63,341 nucleotides of DNA, from the NCBI GenBank assembly GCA_021464525.1, contig JADRCO010000047.1, positions 1 through 63,341 on the forward strand, in the 5' to 3' direction. The notes beneath the pieces were generated by a model. The model was not told where the DNA came from. It was given only the letters and a program-made list of their open reading frames with translations, and did no database searches. Below, piece by piece: positions 12,123 through 25,237 of this stretch (position 1 is its first letter; each line of letters starts with the position of its first letter). This stretch comes from Rhizophagus sp. LPA8_4_AMF (lineage: Eukaryota > Glomeromycota > Glomeromycetes > Glomerales > Glomeraceae). The translations under genes were made by a program, and so were the position numbers.

Positions 12123-12599
12123 TTTATTCAATTTAAAAAATAAAAATAAAAATATTATTACGCGACTCTTTTATGGTGATAACAGATAGTTGGACAAAAT
12201 GGCACTTCGGATTTTATAACGAACGATTTTCGTTTCCTACGTAATAATATGTATTGCTTCATTAAATTTATGGAGGGAATAAGTTCTAAAATACCACTTT
12301 TTTAAGTTAAGAATTAAAAATTTTTATTGAGTTATTTTTGACTTTAAATGGTAGTTTACTAATCACATTTTACTAATATAACATAATAAAATACATAAAA
12401 AGATATTTTCAAAATTGTTTTTATGCTTCTGTAACAAATCTAACAATAATTAAAGAGGCCATTATTATTTGATATAAATAATTTATTCTATTGACATATT
12501 TAACGTTTATTATTTTTCATGAACTAATGAATAAAGGTTATAGTTAATATACAATAAATTATACAAATTATTAGTCAATTATAAAATAAAGTTAAAAAC
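12123..12599. other. 3' flank of the three-kinase gene
   Basis: Non-coding. It begins with attacgcgactcttttatgg, which matches about 6885, and then resembles 7240-7655 with indels, so it is part of the kinase-locus segmental duplication. Confidence 0.55.
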
Positions 12600-15500
12600 T
12601 TACGAAAGACGTAAAGATGAAGTTGATTTTAAAGCTTGTGAATTATCTGCAATTAATGTTTATTATAAATTAAATATAGTTTAAAATTGAGCATAAAAAA
12701 AAAATATATCTATATATTATTATATTTATACCTTCAATTATTTTATTTTTAACATTAATTCCAAAACCCATTTTTTCAAATTCTTCAAGTACTTCGCTAA
12801 TGGTTGGTCTTTGTTTAGGTTCTTGATCCCAACATTTTATATAAAGTTCTTCATATTCTTTAGGAGTCTCGGGAATTGGAATTTCACGTTTTCCTGCACA
12901 AATCAGTGCAACTTTTTCACTTTCTGTAACGCAATCTTTAAATGGGGGACACCCACTAGAAATTTCCCATATTAATACACCAAAGCTATAAATATCTGAA
13001 GATTTAGTATATGGAAATTTGGAATCTAAAATTCGTTTAGGTTCTACATAAGCTATATGACCAAAATTGCCTATATAAGCCGAACTTTGATTTTGAATTT
13101 TCGAAATACCAAAATCTATTATTTTGGCATTATTTTCATGAATAACTATATTTTTAGAATGCTAAGAAAAAAAATTATTTAAATAAATTATTAACGATAA
13201 CTAATGATCAGAAGATTTAGTAGAATCGCTGATAACTTTTCAGTTTACTATGAGAACCGAATTTGGCCAATTTGTAGCAAATTTTTAATCTTCGCCGTAA
13301 ACTGGGACCGTAATACTATTTAAATAAACTTACCAGGTCTCTATGTAAGACATCTTCATTATGCAAATAATTTAATCCATCTGCAATTTGAAATGCCAAT
13401 CTTTTTTTATCTTCCCAAGTTAGTTTTTCAAAATTATCTTTGAGATAATTTCGAAGGTCACCACCATTAGCATATTGCATGACAAGTAAGTATTCTTTTG
13501 CCGTAACGTCTAAATTAAAGTAAAATTATTATAAAATAAATATTTTTAAATTCACTTAAAAACAGTTTAAATTACCTTGACTAATACCTAAACAACGTAT
13601 GATTCTATCACAATAATCAAAATGCAAATGAATTTTTAATTCATGTATGAACGCGTCTAATATATCGTATTTAACAGCATTTGTATTGGTTAACTTTTTA
13701 TAAACAACATAATTTCCTGTTTTATTCCAAATAGCTTTCATAATATGTCCAAACCCTCCCTTCTTAAAAAATTCTGGTTTCGTCAATTCATTGAATGGTA
13801 TGAAATTAACAACTTTATTATTCAAAGCATTTTTAATCCATTCGGTTGCATTATCACTTGGATTATTAACTTGAAAATTATTAGACAATCTTAACTGATT
13901 AAGAGTTGAAACAACTTGCTGCATATTTGGACGTTTTTGTGATTCAAAATTCCAACATTCTAAATAAATAAATAAATTAGTATAGTTAGATGTTGAATTA
14001 TTGAATCAAATATTATTACCTGTATATAATTTACTATATTCTTCTGGAGTTTCATCAATAATTTTTTCTCTTTTTCCAGATACTATATCCAATATTAACT
14101 TCACATTATACCCTTCATCGCGGAATGGTCGATATCCACTTGAAATTTGCCATAAAAGTATGCCAATACTATACACATTAGATGGTTTATCTAATTGGAA
14201 ATTTTGAGTATTAAAACTTCTTGGATCCGTATAAGGCATAATACTAAGTATATGCAATGTATTGCTGGATGTTTCTGGTATTTCTTTTGATAAACCAAAG
14301 TCTGCCAGCTTAATGCTTTTTTGATGCACAAGTATTTTATTGGCATGCTATTTATTTTATTAAAAAATAAAAGAAAAAAAAATTATTAATTCGATTATTA
14401 CTCGCATAAAATAATCAATTTATAAAGTTAAATTAAAACATAACTAGATTTTGATGAATAATATTGTTATCATGAAAACATGATACAGCGCTTGCCAATT
14501 GCAATGCTAAGCTTAGCTTATCATTCCAACTAAGTTCATTAAAATGCTCGTTTAAATAAGTATCTAATGTACCATTGTCAGCATATTCTAAAACTAAAAT
14601 GTATTTATTCATGTTCATTTGATCAACTAAAAAGTAAAAAAGAAAAAATTATTATGGAAATAAAGTAAAATAATTAATTTATTGATGGTTTTTGATTATA
14701 CCATTTTCCATCTTCGTAATTCCGTAGAATTGTAAAATATTCTCATGGACAATAAACTGATGCAACTTTATCTGAGAAAATATTAAGTATATATTCTACT
14801 TAATCGATGCTTCAGAATATGTTGAATATACTGTAGGCAATTAAAGCTTCAATATATACCTCACGAACAATTTCGCAAATAGTTGCTTCATCATTATTAA
14901 AAGATTTCAAAGCGAATAAATCGTCAGTATTTTTCAAAGTAGCACGGACAATGCTCCCAAATGAGCCTTTTTTTATTGATTGGATGTTTTTGAAGGCTGA
15001 ATATTCATAGAGTTTGATATCTTCATTGTCAATTGATTTTACTAACCAATCGTTACAACCAATATTATTGATGTCATTTATTATATTTATTGGATCAATT
15101 GAATTAAATGAACTTTTTCTTGATCGAATTAATATATTTGACGAATCTGATTGTGCATGTTTTTGATTTTGTGTATTTAGGCTGATTTCTAATTCATTAA
15201 CGTCCAAATATGATTCATGATTTGATACTAATTCATTATTTAAATCCATGGTTCCCTTGCTTGATTCCGAAGTTATTGAAGTTATTTCATATTCTTCTAA
15301 TCGATCGGCTACATTATTTTGTTCAAGAGAAACTATGCTTGTGAGAGCTGAGAAGACATCTTGCATATTTGGACGTTCATATGGTTCATATTTCCAACAA
15401 TCTAATAATTAAATAAATAAGCTTTCAAAAATATTTATGGTTTTTATAAAATATAATTTAAATTATTACCTGTATATAAGGTACTATATTCAACAGGAGT

Positions 15501-16524
15501 TCCATCAATAATTTCTTCTCTTTTACCGTTTACTATAGATAATATTAATTCCATATCATAATTTCTCATAAATGGTTTATAACCACTCGAAATTTGCCAT
15601 AATAAAACCCCAATACTATATACATCAGATTTTTTATTTAATTTAAAATTTTGATCTGTAAAAGTTTTTGGATCTACATAAGGTATCAAACCAAAAATTT
15701 TTGATGAATTGCTTGATATATCTGATATTTTTTTTGATAAACCAAAGTCACACAGCTTTATCTTTTTCTGGTGTACAAGAATATTATTTGGAGTCTATAA
15801 TTAAATAAAGGAAATCCATTTTAGTGCTAACTATAAATGATTAAAATAATTAATATAATAATTTATGAATCAATCATTACCAGATCACAATGAATAATAT
15901 CGAAATCATGTAAACATGCCACTGCACTTGTCAGTTGCAATGCTAATTGATATTTGTCATACCAATCAAGTTCAGAAAAGTACTTTTCTAAATAATCTGT
16001 TAAAGTACCACTATCTGCATACTCCAGGACAAATGAATATTGTGTTGAATCGTCTAATTGTAATAATGTATATTTTTTTAAAAAAAAATTATATCACTAA
16101 AAATGTAATTTATATTAATAATATAATATATTATATGTTAAACATACCTATTATTATCTGTGCAATGCCATAGAATCGTAAAATATTTTCATGGAAATCA
16201 ACTCTTTTTTGTAATTTTATCTATAATAGAATTAATATACGTATACGGTGTTATTATTTATTACAAAATTTTATTATAGACATATCAAGTTTATACCTCA
16301 TTGACAATCTCCTTTAGCGTTGCTTCGTTACTATAATAGAAACTTTTTATAGCAAAAAAATTACTGGTATTTTTATAATTAGCACGATAAATTATTCCAG
16401 AGGAACCTATTCCAATTTCCATTACATTCTTAAATTCCGAAAAGTCGTAATAACATAAATATTCGTTGTAAATCGAATTTTCTAACCAATCTATAAAAAT
16501 AATAGATTCTTTTTCATTTGACAT
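12600..16524 (-). CDS. Three-kinase TKL protein (kinase, pseudokinase, kinase)
   Basis: Twelve exons encode 985 aa: complement(join(12600..12646,12732..13161,13334..13509,13576..13959,14020..14347,14445..14626,14702..14771,14860..15401,15470..15794,15881..16053,16148..16220,16297..16524)). Every junction has GT-AG and correct phase. Kinase 1 (about 15-290) has a GIGSSG loop, AIK, HCD 155-157, Asn162 and DFG 174-176, so it is probably active. Kinase 2 (about 395-665) keeps ALK and DFG 547-549, but HRD is HQN (528-530) and the catalytic Asn is Lys, so it is probably inactive. Kinase 3 (about 690-960) has HRD 824-826 and DFG 843-845. Exons 14860..15401 and 13576..13959 each join one kinase's last helix to the next kinase's N-lobe. 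A low-complexity linker (about 290-385) separates kinases 1 and 2. Kinase 3 is nearly identical to kinase 2 of the gene at 7660-10179. An upstream in-frame ATG at 16617 would add 31 residues; the ATG giving MSNEKE was chosen. Confidence 0.85.
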
Positions 16525-17289
16525 TTTGATTATTTGGGAGTTAAGTTCATAATTATTTGATCGGCGGCGTAATTGCTGACTGTACAATATAAAAATAAAG
16601 CATTTTATGGTACACAACCTTATCTCGCATCTATTTAATGGATCATCGGAGATATCGGATTAGCCCGCAATTTTCTCTACTTGAACTTTTTCATTTTTTG
16701 ATATTAGGATAATACAGTAATTAAGGCTAGATATCAGAATTTCTTGATTTTATTCATTGACCGGTTCTGGTTTTCACTAATAATGAATATACAATGTTGT
16801 CAATTAAATAAATCATCATGTTGATGTTTATTATTATATTTCTATTATAATTATTATAGCATAGCCAAAAAAAAAAGAAAGTTATCATCTTCCATTCATT
16901 AATTACAGTACATTGCGCCGGTTTATCTATTATTAAGTATACTCATACAATAATATGTAATAATCGCATTATCAAGTCAATAGGATTATTATCAGAACGA
17001 TAATATGATGATTTTTTTTCAAAATTCATCCAACAGTTGTTATATTGTCGGTCTTTTATTCCAACATAGTATATATATTCTTATGACGTATTCTTACTGG
17101 AGTTTCATGTATTAATTTAAATACTGTATAACTATATGAATAGAAATATTGAGATAGTTTGATTAGTTTTCACCTTTGACATTTCATAATCAGTGATTTT
17201 GGTATTATAATATATTTTAGGATCTCTATAAAGAACATCTAAATAACGTAATGCTTCGGATGATATAATCCATATAAGAACCGGACCAG
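16525..17289. other. Spacer upstream of the three-kinase gene
   Basis: AT-rich with no supported gene. On the minus strand at about 17166-17275 a frame reads SSEALRYLDVLYRDP without a stop; it may belong with the GC-rich island next to it, but no start or splice chain links them convincingly. Confidence 0.4.
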
Positions 17290-17295
17290 AGAGTC

Positions 17296-17526
17296 TTATA
17301 TGTCCGTTTCTTCTGATATAGTGCTTTCATAGCGTATTGAGAATCCGCTTGGCGACACGCCAGCTGTGCCCCCCTGGTTTTTAATCTTGAAGAGGAAGCG
17401 CACATACTCACCGAAAATGACACCACCCTGGACTTGGGTTCCCTTTTCGTAGATGAGTGCATTGAGCGTTCCGTCCTGGATTAATGTGACCTGCAGTTTT
17501 AATGTAATAATTTCTGCACCAAAATT
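17296..17526 (-). CDS. GC-rich coding-like fragment, unknown protein
   Basis: An open frame reads LQVTLIQDGTLNALIYEKGT and then GGVIFGEYVRFLFKIKNQGG, ending ISEETDI. There is no in-frame ATG; the frame only starts at a TTG. Base composition is clearly richer in G and C than the surrounding few kilobases. A plausible splice frame exists: acceptor ctgcag just before GTCACATT at about 17492 and donor GTGAGT at about 17412, which would make an 80-bp internal exon. No family was recognised. It may be an exon of an unresolved gene, a gene fragment, or acquired DNA. Confidence 0.3.
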   Translation of the reverse strand, partial: NFGAEIITLKLQVTLIQDGTLNALIYEKGTQVQGGVIFGEYVRFLFKIKNQGGTAGVSPSGFSIRYESTISEETDI

Positions 17527-19398
17527 CAATATTTAATATTAAATTAGTAATTGTAATCTATAAATCTTTTGGAACTAAGTTAAATATAAATAATAGTTTA
17601 TTAAAAGATAAAATTTCGTTTCATGAATTTATCATGCACTTTGGACTCCATTTACTAATAAAATTCATAGTAATTTGCCAATTAATTTATACTAAATAAA
17701 AATTTAAAAGATGAATTAAAAAAATAAATAAAAGATGAATTTTAAAACAACAGATAAATTGGAACAACAATATTAGTCCAAAAAATACTGAATAGGTTAT
17801 TAATAGCATTTCATAATAAATTTATTCTTACTCTTCTTGAGGAGCTGTATCTCCGATTGATGAAATGGTTGAAAATTCTGAAATTTATGAAAGAAATAAA
17901 AATATATATATCAATAAGGTTTTTCACAAGATATGTTTTTTATGAATAAACTTCCGCAATAATCTATGAAAATATTCATAATTGTCTAATTCTTTATTTC
18001 TTATCCGAAACAAATTTATAATTTCAACTCAAATTTAAGGAAAAAATACAAAAATCTCATATTACAAAGTTCTGTAAGAGTTCATTATAATAAATTCTTT
18101 TAAATTCCTAAAAACTTTTTTTGTCATGTAACAAATTCATAGCAATAAAGAAAAATAGACTTTAATTCCTGCTAATGGTTTTAATTCAATTGAAACTCAT
18201 TCTGGTTGGAATAGTAAATTCGAAATTATACAATCCTTCACTTATATTCGTAACGATTTATAATGTCGTTTGTTAACAAAATTTATCTAATGTACATTAA
18301 TTTTCGTATTCTGACAAAAAAAATAAAAACTTGCCATTTTATAGAATAAAATATGTCTCGAAATAAAATTTCTCTAATTTCTCTATAAATTCAATTGAAT
18401 ATTTATTTTCGATTATAATAAAGTATTACTAAATATTTACATTATCATCTATTCATTAACAGCTAAAACTTTCTTCTTCACAAAAAAAAGTAAAAATATT
18501 CCAAGTTTTATTGTGAACAAAAATAATATTTTCGTAAAAAATATAAATGATGAAGCAGAAACTTATGTTGATAAAGAAAAAATTTTTATACTGAGGTCTA
18601 TTTTAATAAATGCCCGATTTTTTTCAATCAAATTTTTTTTAATTATTACGATTTGGATGTTATAACTGGTATTAATAAAGATCTGGATAAAGAAAAGGCC
18701 TTATTTATATTATTAATTGCAATAATACTGTAAGTATTTTGTGCGATACATGGCCAAAATTAACCTAATTCAACCTTATTTGAGATCTTTGTATTTAATA
18801 AAATATCGTGTCTTTTGTTTTGGGGTATACTCAAAAAGGTATCTAGTGTTAAACGAAATTGAAGATGATGAAAAAAAGTATGGAATGTTTAACCAATAAT
18901 TTCTACAGCAAAATATTGGAGATTCCGATGCTCAACAATGTTAAGCCTTTACTTTATTTACTTTTTTTTTGAACAAGATAATAGATCAAAAAAGTTGCTG
19001 CACATTTTAACTTGAAAATATATACTTTTTAATGTCTAAATGTTAATATATACAGTACTTTAGGAATTTCAATTATTTTTTTATCATACAAACAGAGTTT
19101 ATTTTATTCGTTTGTAAAAATAAAAGAAATAATCAAACGATAAATCCGACTCATTGTAAAAATAAATTCGGTTTATAAGATTTAATTCAAAAAGTTTGTG
19201 ATCTCAGATAACATAAATTACAACTTGGTGAATAACCTTACAGGTATATAAATTACTAAATTACGTGAATAGTGATTAAAATTATCACGTGATTGTGTGA
19301 TTGCAGTTAATCATGTGATTAATAAATCTGTAATATTTCAAAAAAAAAAAAATAAAAAAAAAAATTAGGACCTCATTTTTTCTTGACTCATCGAAAAA
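17527..19398. other. AT-rich spacer before RPS25
   Basis: No gene is supported. On the minus strand at 17832-17880, after a ttcag acceptor, a frame ends FSTISSIGDTAPQEE and stop, resembling a terminal exon, but no upstream exons were found to connect to it. Confidence 0.45.
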
Positions 19399-20173
19399 AT
19401 GGTATGTATTTGTGAAAATTAATTTTATAATATGAATTAAAAGATCAGTATAAAGAATTATGAATAAGATGGATATTTAGTTCAATGAATAAAGTAAATT
19501 TATTTTTATGAACAAAATTCATTTATACTTTGTGAATTCACAAAAAAAAAATATTATTAGATTTATATTTAAAAAAAAAAAATTGATCTAATATGATTTT
19601 ATTTTCAAACGATAATTTCTAATAATAATTGATTATTTATTATTTATTAGGCCAAGAAAGAGGCAGCTAAAAGCACTAGTGGTGGTAAAAACAAGAAAAA
19701 GGTATAATTGAACTTTTTTTTAAATCAAAAATAATTTTTTATATTTAAATCTTTTTAATAATACATTATTACTTTTTTTTTTACTACTCTTTTTTTTTTT
19801 TAGAAATGGTCTAAAGGAAAAGTCAAGGATAAGGCGAATAATGCCGTAATTCTTGACAAAGCCACATATGATAAATTGTTTAAAGAAGTTCCAACTTATA
19901 AATTGATCACTCCTTCTGTATTGGTTGATCGACTTCGTGTTAATGGTTCTTTAGCTAGAGTTGCTATACGTGAGTTAGAAGAAAAAGGTTTAATTCGCAA
20001 GATATCCACTCATGGTTCACAACTCATTTACAGTACGTTTGATTTGATTTTATTTTTATTTACTTATTTTTTATATTTAATTTTTTACGTTACTGATGCG
20101 TTACCGATTTCTTTTTTTTACAAAAAATTTAATAGCTCGTGCTACAGCTGTAGTGGACAAGCCCGAGTCATAA
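19399..20173 (+). CDS. RPS25: 40S ribosomal protein S25 (eS25)
   Basis: Four exons, join(19399..19401,19651..19701,19804..20032,20136..20173), encode 106 aa. The protein has a lysine-rich start ([26 protein letters not shown]) and then the winged-helix core of eS25, [40 protein letters not shown] and IYTRATA near the end. It is a structural component of the small ribosomal subunit head; in other eukaryotes it is needed for some IRES-driven initiation. The first coding exon is only the ATG, followed directly by a GTATGT donor. Length fits the family (105-125 aa). It is convergent with GRC3, which begins 245 bases after its stop. Confidence 0.93.
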
Positions 20174-20418
20174 TATTTTAATGTCCATTTTTATATTAAA
20201 ATTCGTTTTATTTTTTTCTTTTATCTTTTTATATTTTTTTAAGAAACAACAATGAAATTAATTTCATTTAAAGAAATGTATCGGTTTCATAGTTTATGAT
20301 TAAAATAAAACAAAACTTTATTTGCAAATTTGTAAAATTTTGTAAAAGAATTTTTATCAAATGATGTGTGATTTTATTATTTTAAAATAAATTATTTTAC
20401 CATCATATGATATAATTT

Positions 20419-23400
20419 TTATATATTTGGTTTTTGACTACGTCTTTTAATATTTCTCCTTATTTTTTGAGCCGCATTTCCAACACCTCCTCCTGATTCA
20501 ATACTCATGTAGGGAGCTCTTTTCCATTGAACACCATGTACTCCTAATGAGCTATTTTTGGTATGGTCTAACATAAGCCATACTGGAAGTTCTAATGTTC
20601 CTTTAACTATAGTATTGGTTTTAAAAAGAACTGATGAAGGTAATGGCGTGAGGATATGAAATGTATGAGATGTTGGATCAATGGATCTTATGATGGCTAA
20701 TCCCAAACAAGTATATTCAGTTGGTGAAGGTGGTGAAAAATCAGGACAAGGGAAATAATTCGGAATCTGTTTATAAAAGATATACATACATAAATTAACA
20801 GTTTTACAATAATTGATAAATTTAGAACTTTAACAGATAACATACAATTCGTGATTCCTGTTCTTTTGATTCACTCATTTCTTTGTCAACTTGTTCAATT
20901 GTATACGAATTATCAATATCGCCAATTAATCCAACAATCGAACCATTTAACGCGTATAAGAGTTGACTTAAAGGAACTTCTCCAGATAACATAAAAATAC
21001 CTTTAGTCAATCCCTTCCTCCAATCTAAACACCATGGCACCCGACGAACCAATGGTTGATCAAAAGCCCACCATTTCACATTTTCTTGTTTTACTGTCAT
21101 GGCACTTGTTGAATAGAAATATGAAAATAATGTTAGGATTCGACGATCAGATGCCGAATACTTATTTGATGGTCCAGGAGTATCTATCATCTCAACAAAA
21201 GAGATTTTGGGTGGTTCTTGGTCATTAGGAGATACAACATATTCGGGGAGTGGTGGAAGGTTTTTATTCGTGATTGTTACAGAATAAAACTGAAAAATAT
21301 GTGATGGCTTAGCAGAATTAATGATATGAAGATATAAGTCATAACCCATGCCTACGTGTATATTTTATTTTAATGGTTAGTAATACATTTTAGATTACAT
21401 AAATGGATTTTATAGTAATCTTTGTGAATTCACCTTTACTCCATCCATGGGTATTAATAATTAAAGGAATGCGTATTTGTTCGTCTCCATACATTCCATA
21501 TTCTGGTCCACAAGCAATGTCACGACGATACACCGTAATTAATTCGCGTAAACAATCCAAATAATAGTCCGGATCATCACGTGGAGAATTATGTCCAATG
21601 AAATATGACCTGTAAGGTTGTTGTATATGTGTAAATGGAGGACCTGCAAAACAATAGGAGTCAATTAAAGAGATCAAGCAGTTTTATTGATATCGATAAC
21701 TTACCAAAAATAGGAGAATCTAATATATTAAGTGACACTAATCCGCAAGGAGTGAATTCGGATTGTCCAACATCACTTTCAATATAGGCGACCTTGGGGC
21801 ATCTTAAGAATAAAAGATGTTAAATTATTAAGTCACCATTTCCCGTCATCTCTTTTTATGAAAAATAAATGAACATACATATTCAGCAAGTTATTAACCA
21901 AATATCTAGAAAATGTTGATTTTCCCACATTTTTATGCCCACTGATTATTGAAATAGGCGGCAAAGCTAGTAGTATTTAAAAAATAATTGAAATGTAAGT
22001 AAGATATAGAAAGATATAAATAAATAAATATAAAATATATAATAATGATATTACTAAAGTCCAAAATATCAGTTACAAGCTGATTTGTTGAATTCTCCCA
22101 GGAATGGGGAATTTTGAATGCTGTCATTCCCGGAGCTACTTCAAAAATCTGCAATATGTAAAATTTGATGTAGAATTCGAAATTCTTATATATATATATA
22201 TATTAGGCAGAACAACTTATACTTACTGGATAAAATCCTTTAATATTAAAAAAATCATCTTTTGATTGTTTGATCTCATTATCTTTTTTTTCATTATTAT
22301 TCGCGAAGTTACCGGAAAATATATTATTGTAACATGATGCAACGTTTTCCACGTCTTGAATACCACACCATGAAATATCTCGCAAAGCAAGAATTGTATC
22401 ATATCCTCCTTTAGATAAGTCTATATTTGATAAAAGCTTGTTGATTATCGATTTTGTTTTTGAACAAGCTATTATTCCGGGATGTGAAATTTTGTGTGTC
22501 ATCTTTTGTTTTTCCACTGATTCTATTGCTAACAGTGAATGCGTTTTTGGAGAAAATACTGGATGGAATATAAGGCTAGAATTTAAATCAATTTGTAAAC
22601 TTTCTGGCGCATCCTCAGATGAAACACCACATAATCTATAACCCATAATAACAACTTCTCCATAAATAGATGCAACAAGAACACTTCCTCGAAAACTTAT
22701 CGACTACGAATCATACATAATATTATCAAGCAGTATTTTAAAAGAAATGCTAATATATATAATATTTACCTCGCCACGTTTCATAGCAACCAAACATAAA
22801 TCAAAATTATCATCTTTTTCTCCATAACAAACGACGTTCGAAGATAAAGGATTAAAACGAGAAACGACGAAAGAATCAAGGATCTCACTTTTTTCGTTCT
22901 TTTTAAGTGTTTGAGATTCATAACCTCTTTCATTTAACTCTTCCAAAGATTCATACTTTTCTTCATTATCAGTAATCATTCCGATACCTTCACTGTCATT
23001 TTCAAAATCTGAGAGTACCTCAACATTTATTTTTCCACGCATAGATAATGCGCTAACAGGGGAACTTTCTCGTGATGATAATTCACGATTTTTTGACGTA
23101 GTTATCATCCTATCAAACAAAGTAGTGATACGACATTTTTAAAATATCAATTTTGAAAGAACAAACAAATCTGTAGTTCAAAATAATTCAAAGATAAATT
23201 ACCCATTATCATTATCATTTATTGATATATCTACCGTTTTTTGATCAATTACATTAAAATTCTTACTATTTTCGCTTTTTGCTTTATTATTTTCTTTTTT
23301 TAAAATAATTTTTATTTTGAAATTAAGGAAAAAATATATATATATAATATATACAGAATATAATCAATAATTTTTTTTTAACTTTACGTTAATTTTTTTT

Positions 23401-23501
23401 TGTAAAAAGAGAATTTATCTCACACCTTACTAATCTATATTTAAAAATAGCACACCTACAAATTCAGCCGTAGTCTTTTGTTTCTTTCTTCTACGACCCA
23501 T
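20419..23501 (-). CDS. GRC3: Polynucleotide 5'-hydroxyl kinase Grc3/NOL9
   Basis: Ten exons encode 765 aa: complement(join(20419..20766,20846..21351,21434..21643,21705..21802,21879..21966,22055..22148,22227..22703,22770..23109,23203..23293,23456..23501)). All phases close. The start is basic (MGRRRKKQKTT, a likely nuclear/nucleolar signal) and is followed by an acidic low-complexity region. The Walker A motif is GHKNVGKST (K365), preceded by LPPISIIS. Next comes the Clp1/Grc3-type core: YIESDVGQSEFTPCG, then IINTHGWSKGMGYDL. In yeast and human this enzyme phosphorylates the 5' end of ITS2 pre-rRNA after cleavage by Las1, in the nucleolus. The C-terminus is basic. It is divergent from TMA46 across 161 bp, so the two may share a promoter region. 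Confidence 0.92.
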
Positions 23502-23662
23502 AATTCCTAACCTCGAAACTTAAAATATTATTTTTTTTTTTACGTTATATATTTTAGAACCAAGCCACAAATGACGTAATTGATTGACAATTATCATTAT
23601 TTAAATTCGAGCAACTTTGAAGTTTTTGATGATATTCAATCACCTTTAATCAATACGACAAA

Positions 23663-25237
23663 ATGCCTCCAAAGAAAAATCAACAACCTGATAAACCGAA
23701 ACAAAAGGACAAGCAAAAGATCATTGAGGATAAGACTTTTGGTTTGAAGAACAAGAAAAAGTCTGCAAAAGTCCAACAACAGATCAAACAAATTCAAAGT
23801 CAAGTGATGGCAGCTGGTAATCGGAAAACTATGGTATAGTTGATCGCACTTTTTTTCCTCTTTTTTAATTTAAAATTATACCTTAAAACTAATTGTTTAA
23901 TATTTCATTAGAAAGAAAAAGAAACTGAAAAACAAGCTATCGCTAATAAAAAACTTGCTGAACAAAAAAAGAAAGATGAACTTGCTGAATTATTTAAACC
24001 AGTTCAAGTACAACAAAAAGTTCCATTCGGGGTCGATCCTAAGACAGTGTTATGTCAATTCTTCAAGGCTGGACAATGTCAAAAGGGAGATAAATGTAAA
24101 TTTTCTCATGATTTGAATGTTGAAAGGAAAAGTGCGAAAATTGATTTATATACCGATTCAAGAAATGAGGAAGATGATAAGAAAACTGGTAAATAAATAA
24201 TTATATGTATATATGATGTAAATTTATTTCTTCTGTAATTTGTTGTATAAAAAACTTATTAATTGGTAAATATAGATACCATGGACAAATGGGATCAAGA
24301 GAAACTTGAACAAGTCGTCAAATCAAAACAGGGTAATCCTAAAACTACAACGGACATTGTATGTAAATACTTTTTAGAAGCTATTGAAAATCAAAAGTAT
24401 GGTTGGTTCTGGGAATGTCCAAATGGAGGTGAGATGATTCTTAATTTGTTCGTATTAGTTTATTTTTTTAAACTCTATAAATTTGCTTTTTCACTTTAAT
24501 TTATATAATAATTTTGAACATTAATTAAATAAAATTTATTAGGCAAAAAGTGTATGTATAGACATGCTCTCCCACCTGGTTTTGTGCTAAAAAGCAAGGC
24601 TCAAAAGAAAGCTGAAGAGGAAGAGGAAGATCAAATTACTATTGAAGAGTTCTTAGAAACAGAGGTAATACATCCTGCAAAGTATTATCCCTTGTGTTTG
24701 ATAAAACGTATTATTTAATTACTGATAATTTATAAACTTTTCAAGCGTCATCAATTAGGATCTAACCTCACACCAGTTACCCTTGAAACTTTTACTGAAT
24801 GGAAGAAGAGTCGCAGGGCAAAACTGGAAGCTGAGGCAGAACTTAAAAGATCCGCTAAAGAAGCAGCTTTCAAAGCTGGTAAAGCTCAAGGCATGTCTGG
24901 TCGTGATCTCTTCACGTTCAATCCTGATCTTGTTAACCAGCTAGAAGATTATGATGATGATGACGACTTTTTCGATTTATCTGGTTATAAACAAGAAGAA
25001 CAAGAGGAGGAAGAAAATACTGAACAAGCTCTTTATGAACAATCAGATGAAGTAAATAAAGAAAATATTGAGGAAAATCCTTATGAGGAAGGTAGTAGTA
25101 GTACCAGTAATATTAAAACAGAAAACACGTCGACAACTCTTATCACTGAAGAAGGGTTAGAAGTTAAAGAGGATTTGTTTGCGGAAGAAGAATTGGATGA
25201 CCTAGACGAAGACGACGAAGATGACGAAGAAGAATGA
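23663..25237 (+). CDS. TMA46: CCCH zinc-finger protein Tma46 / ZC3H15 (DFRP1)
   Basis: Five exons, join(23663..23833,23912..24188,24276..24428,24543..24664,24746..25237), encode 404 aa. The lysine-rich N-terminus (MPPKKNQQ) is followed by two CCCH fingers, the first around [19 protein letters not shown] and the second from [20 protein letters not shown] to KKCMYRH. Next is the DFRP region ([16 protein letters not shown]) that binds the GTPase Drg1/Rbg1, and a long acidic C-terminal tail. The homologues stabilise Drg1 and associate with translating ribosomes. The gene is complete. A decayed partial copy lies at 37588-38500, followed by the same flanking sequence. Confidence 0.93.
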
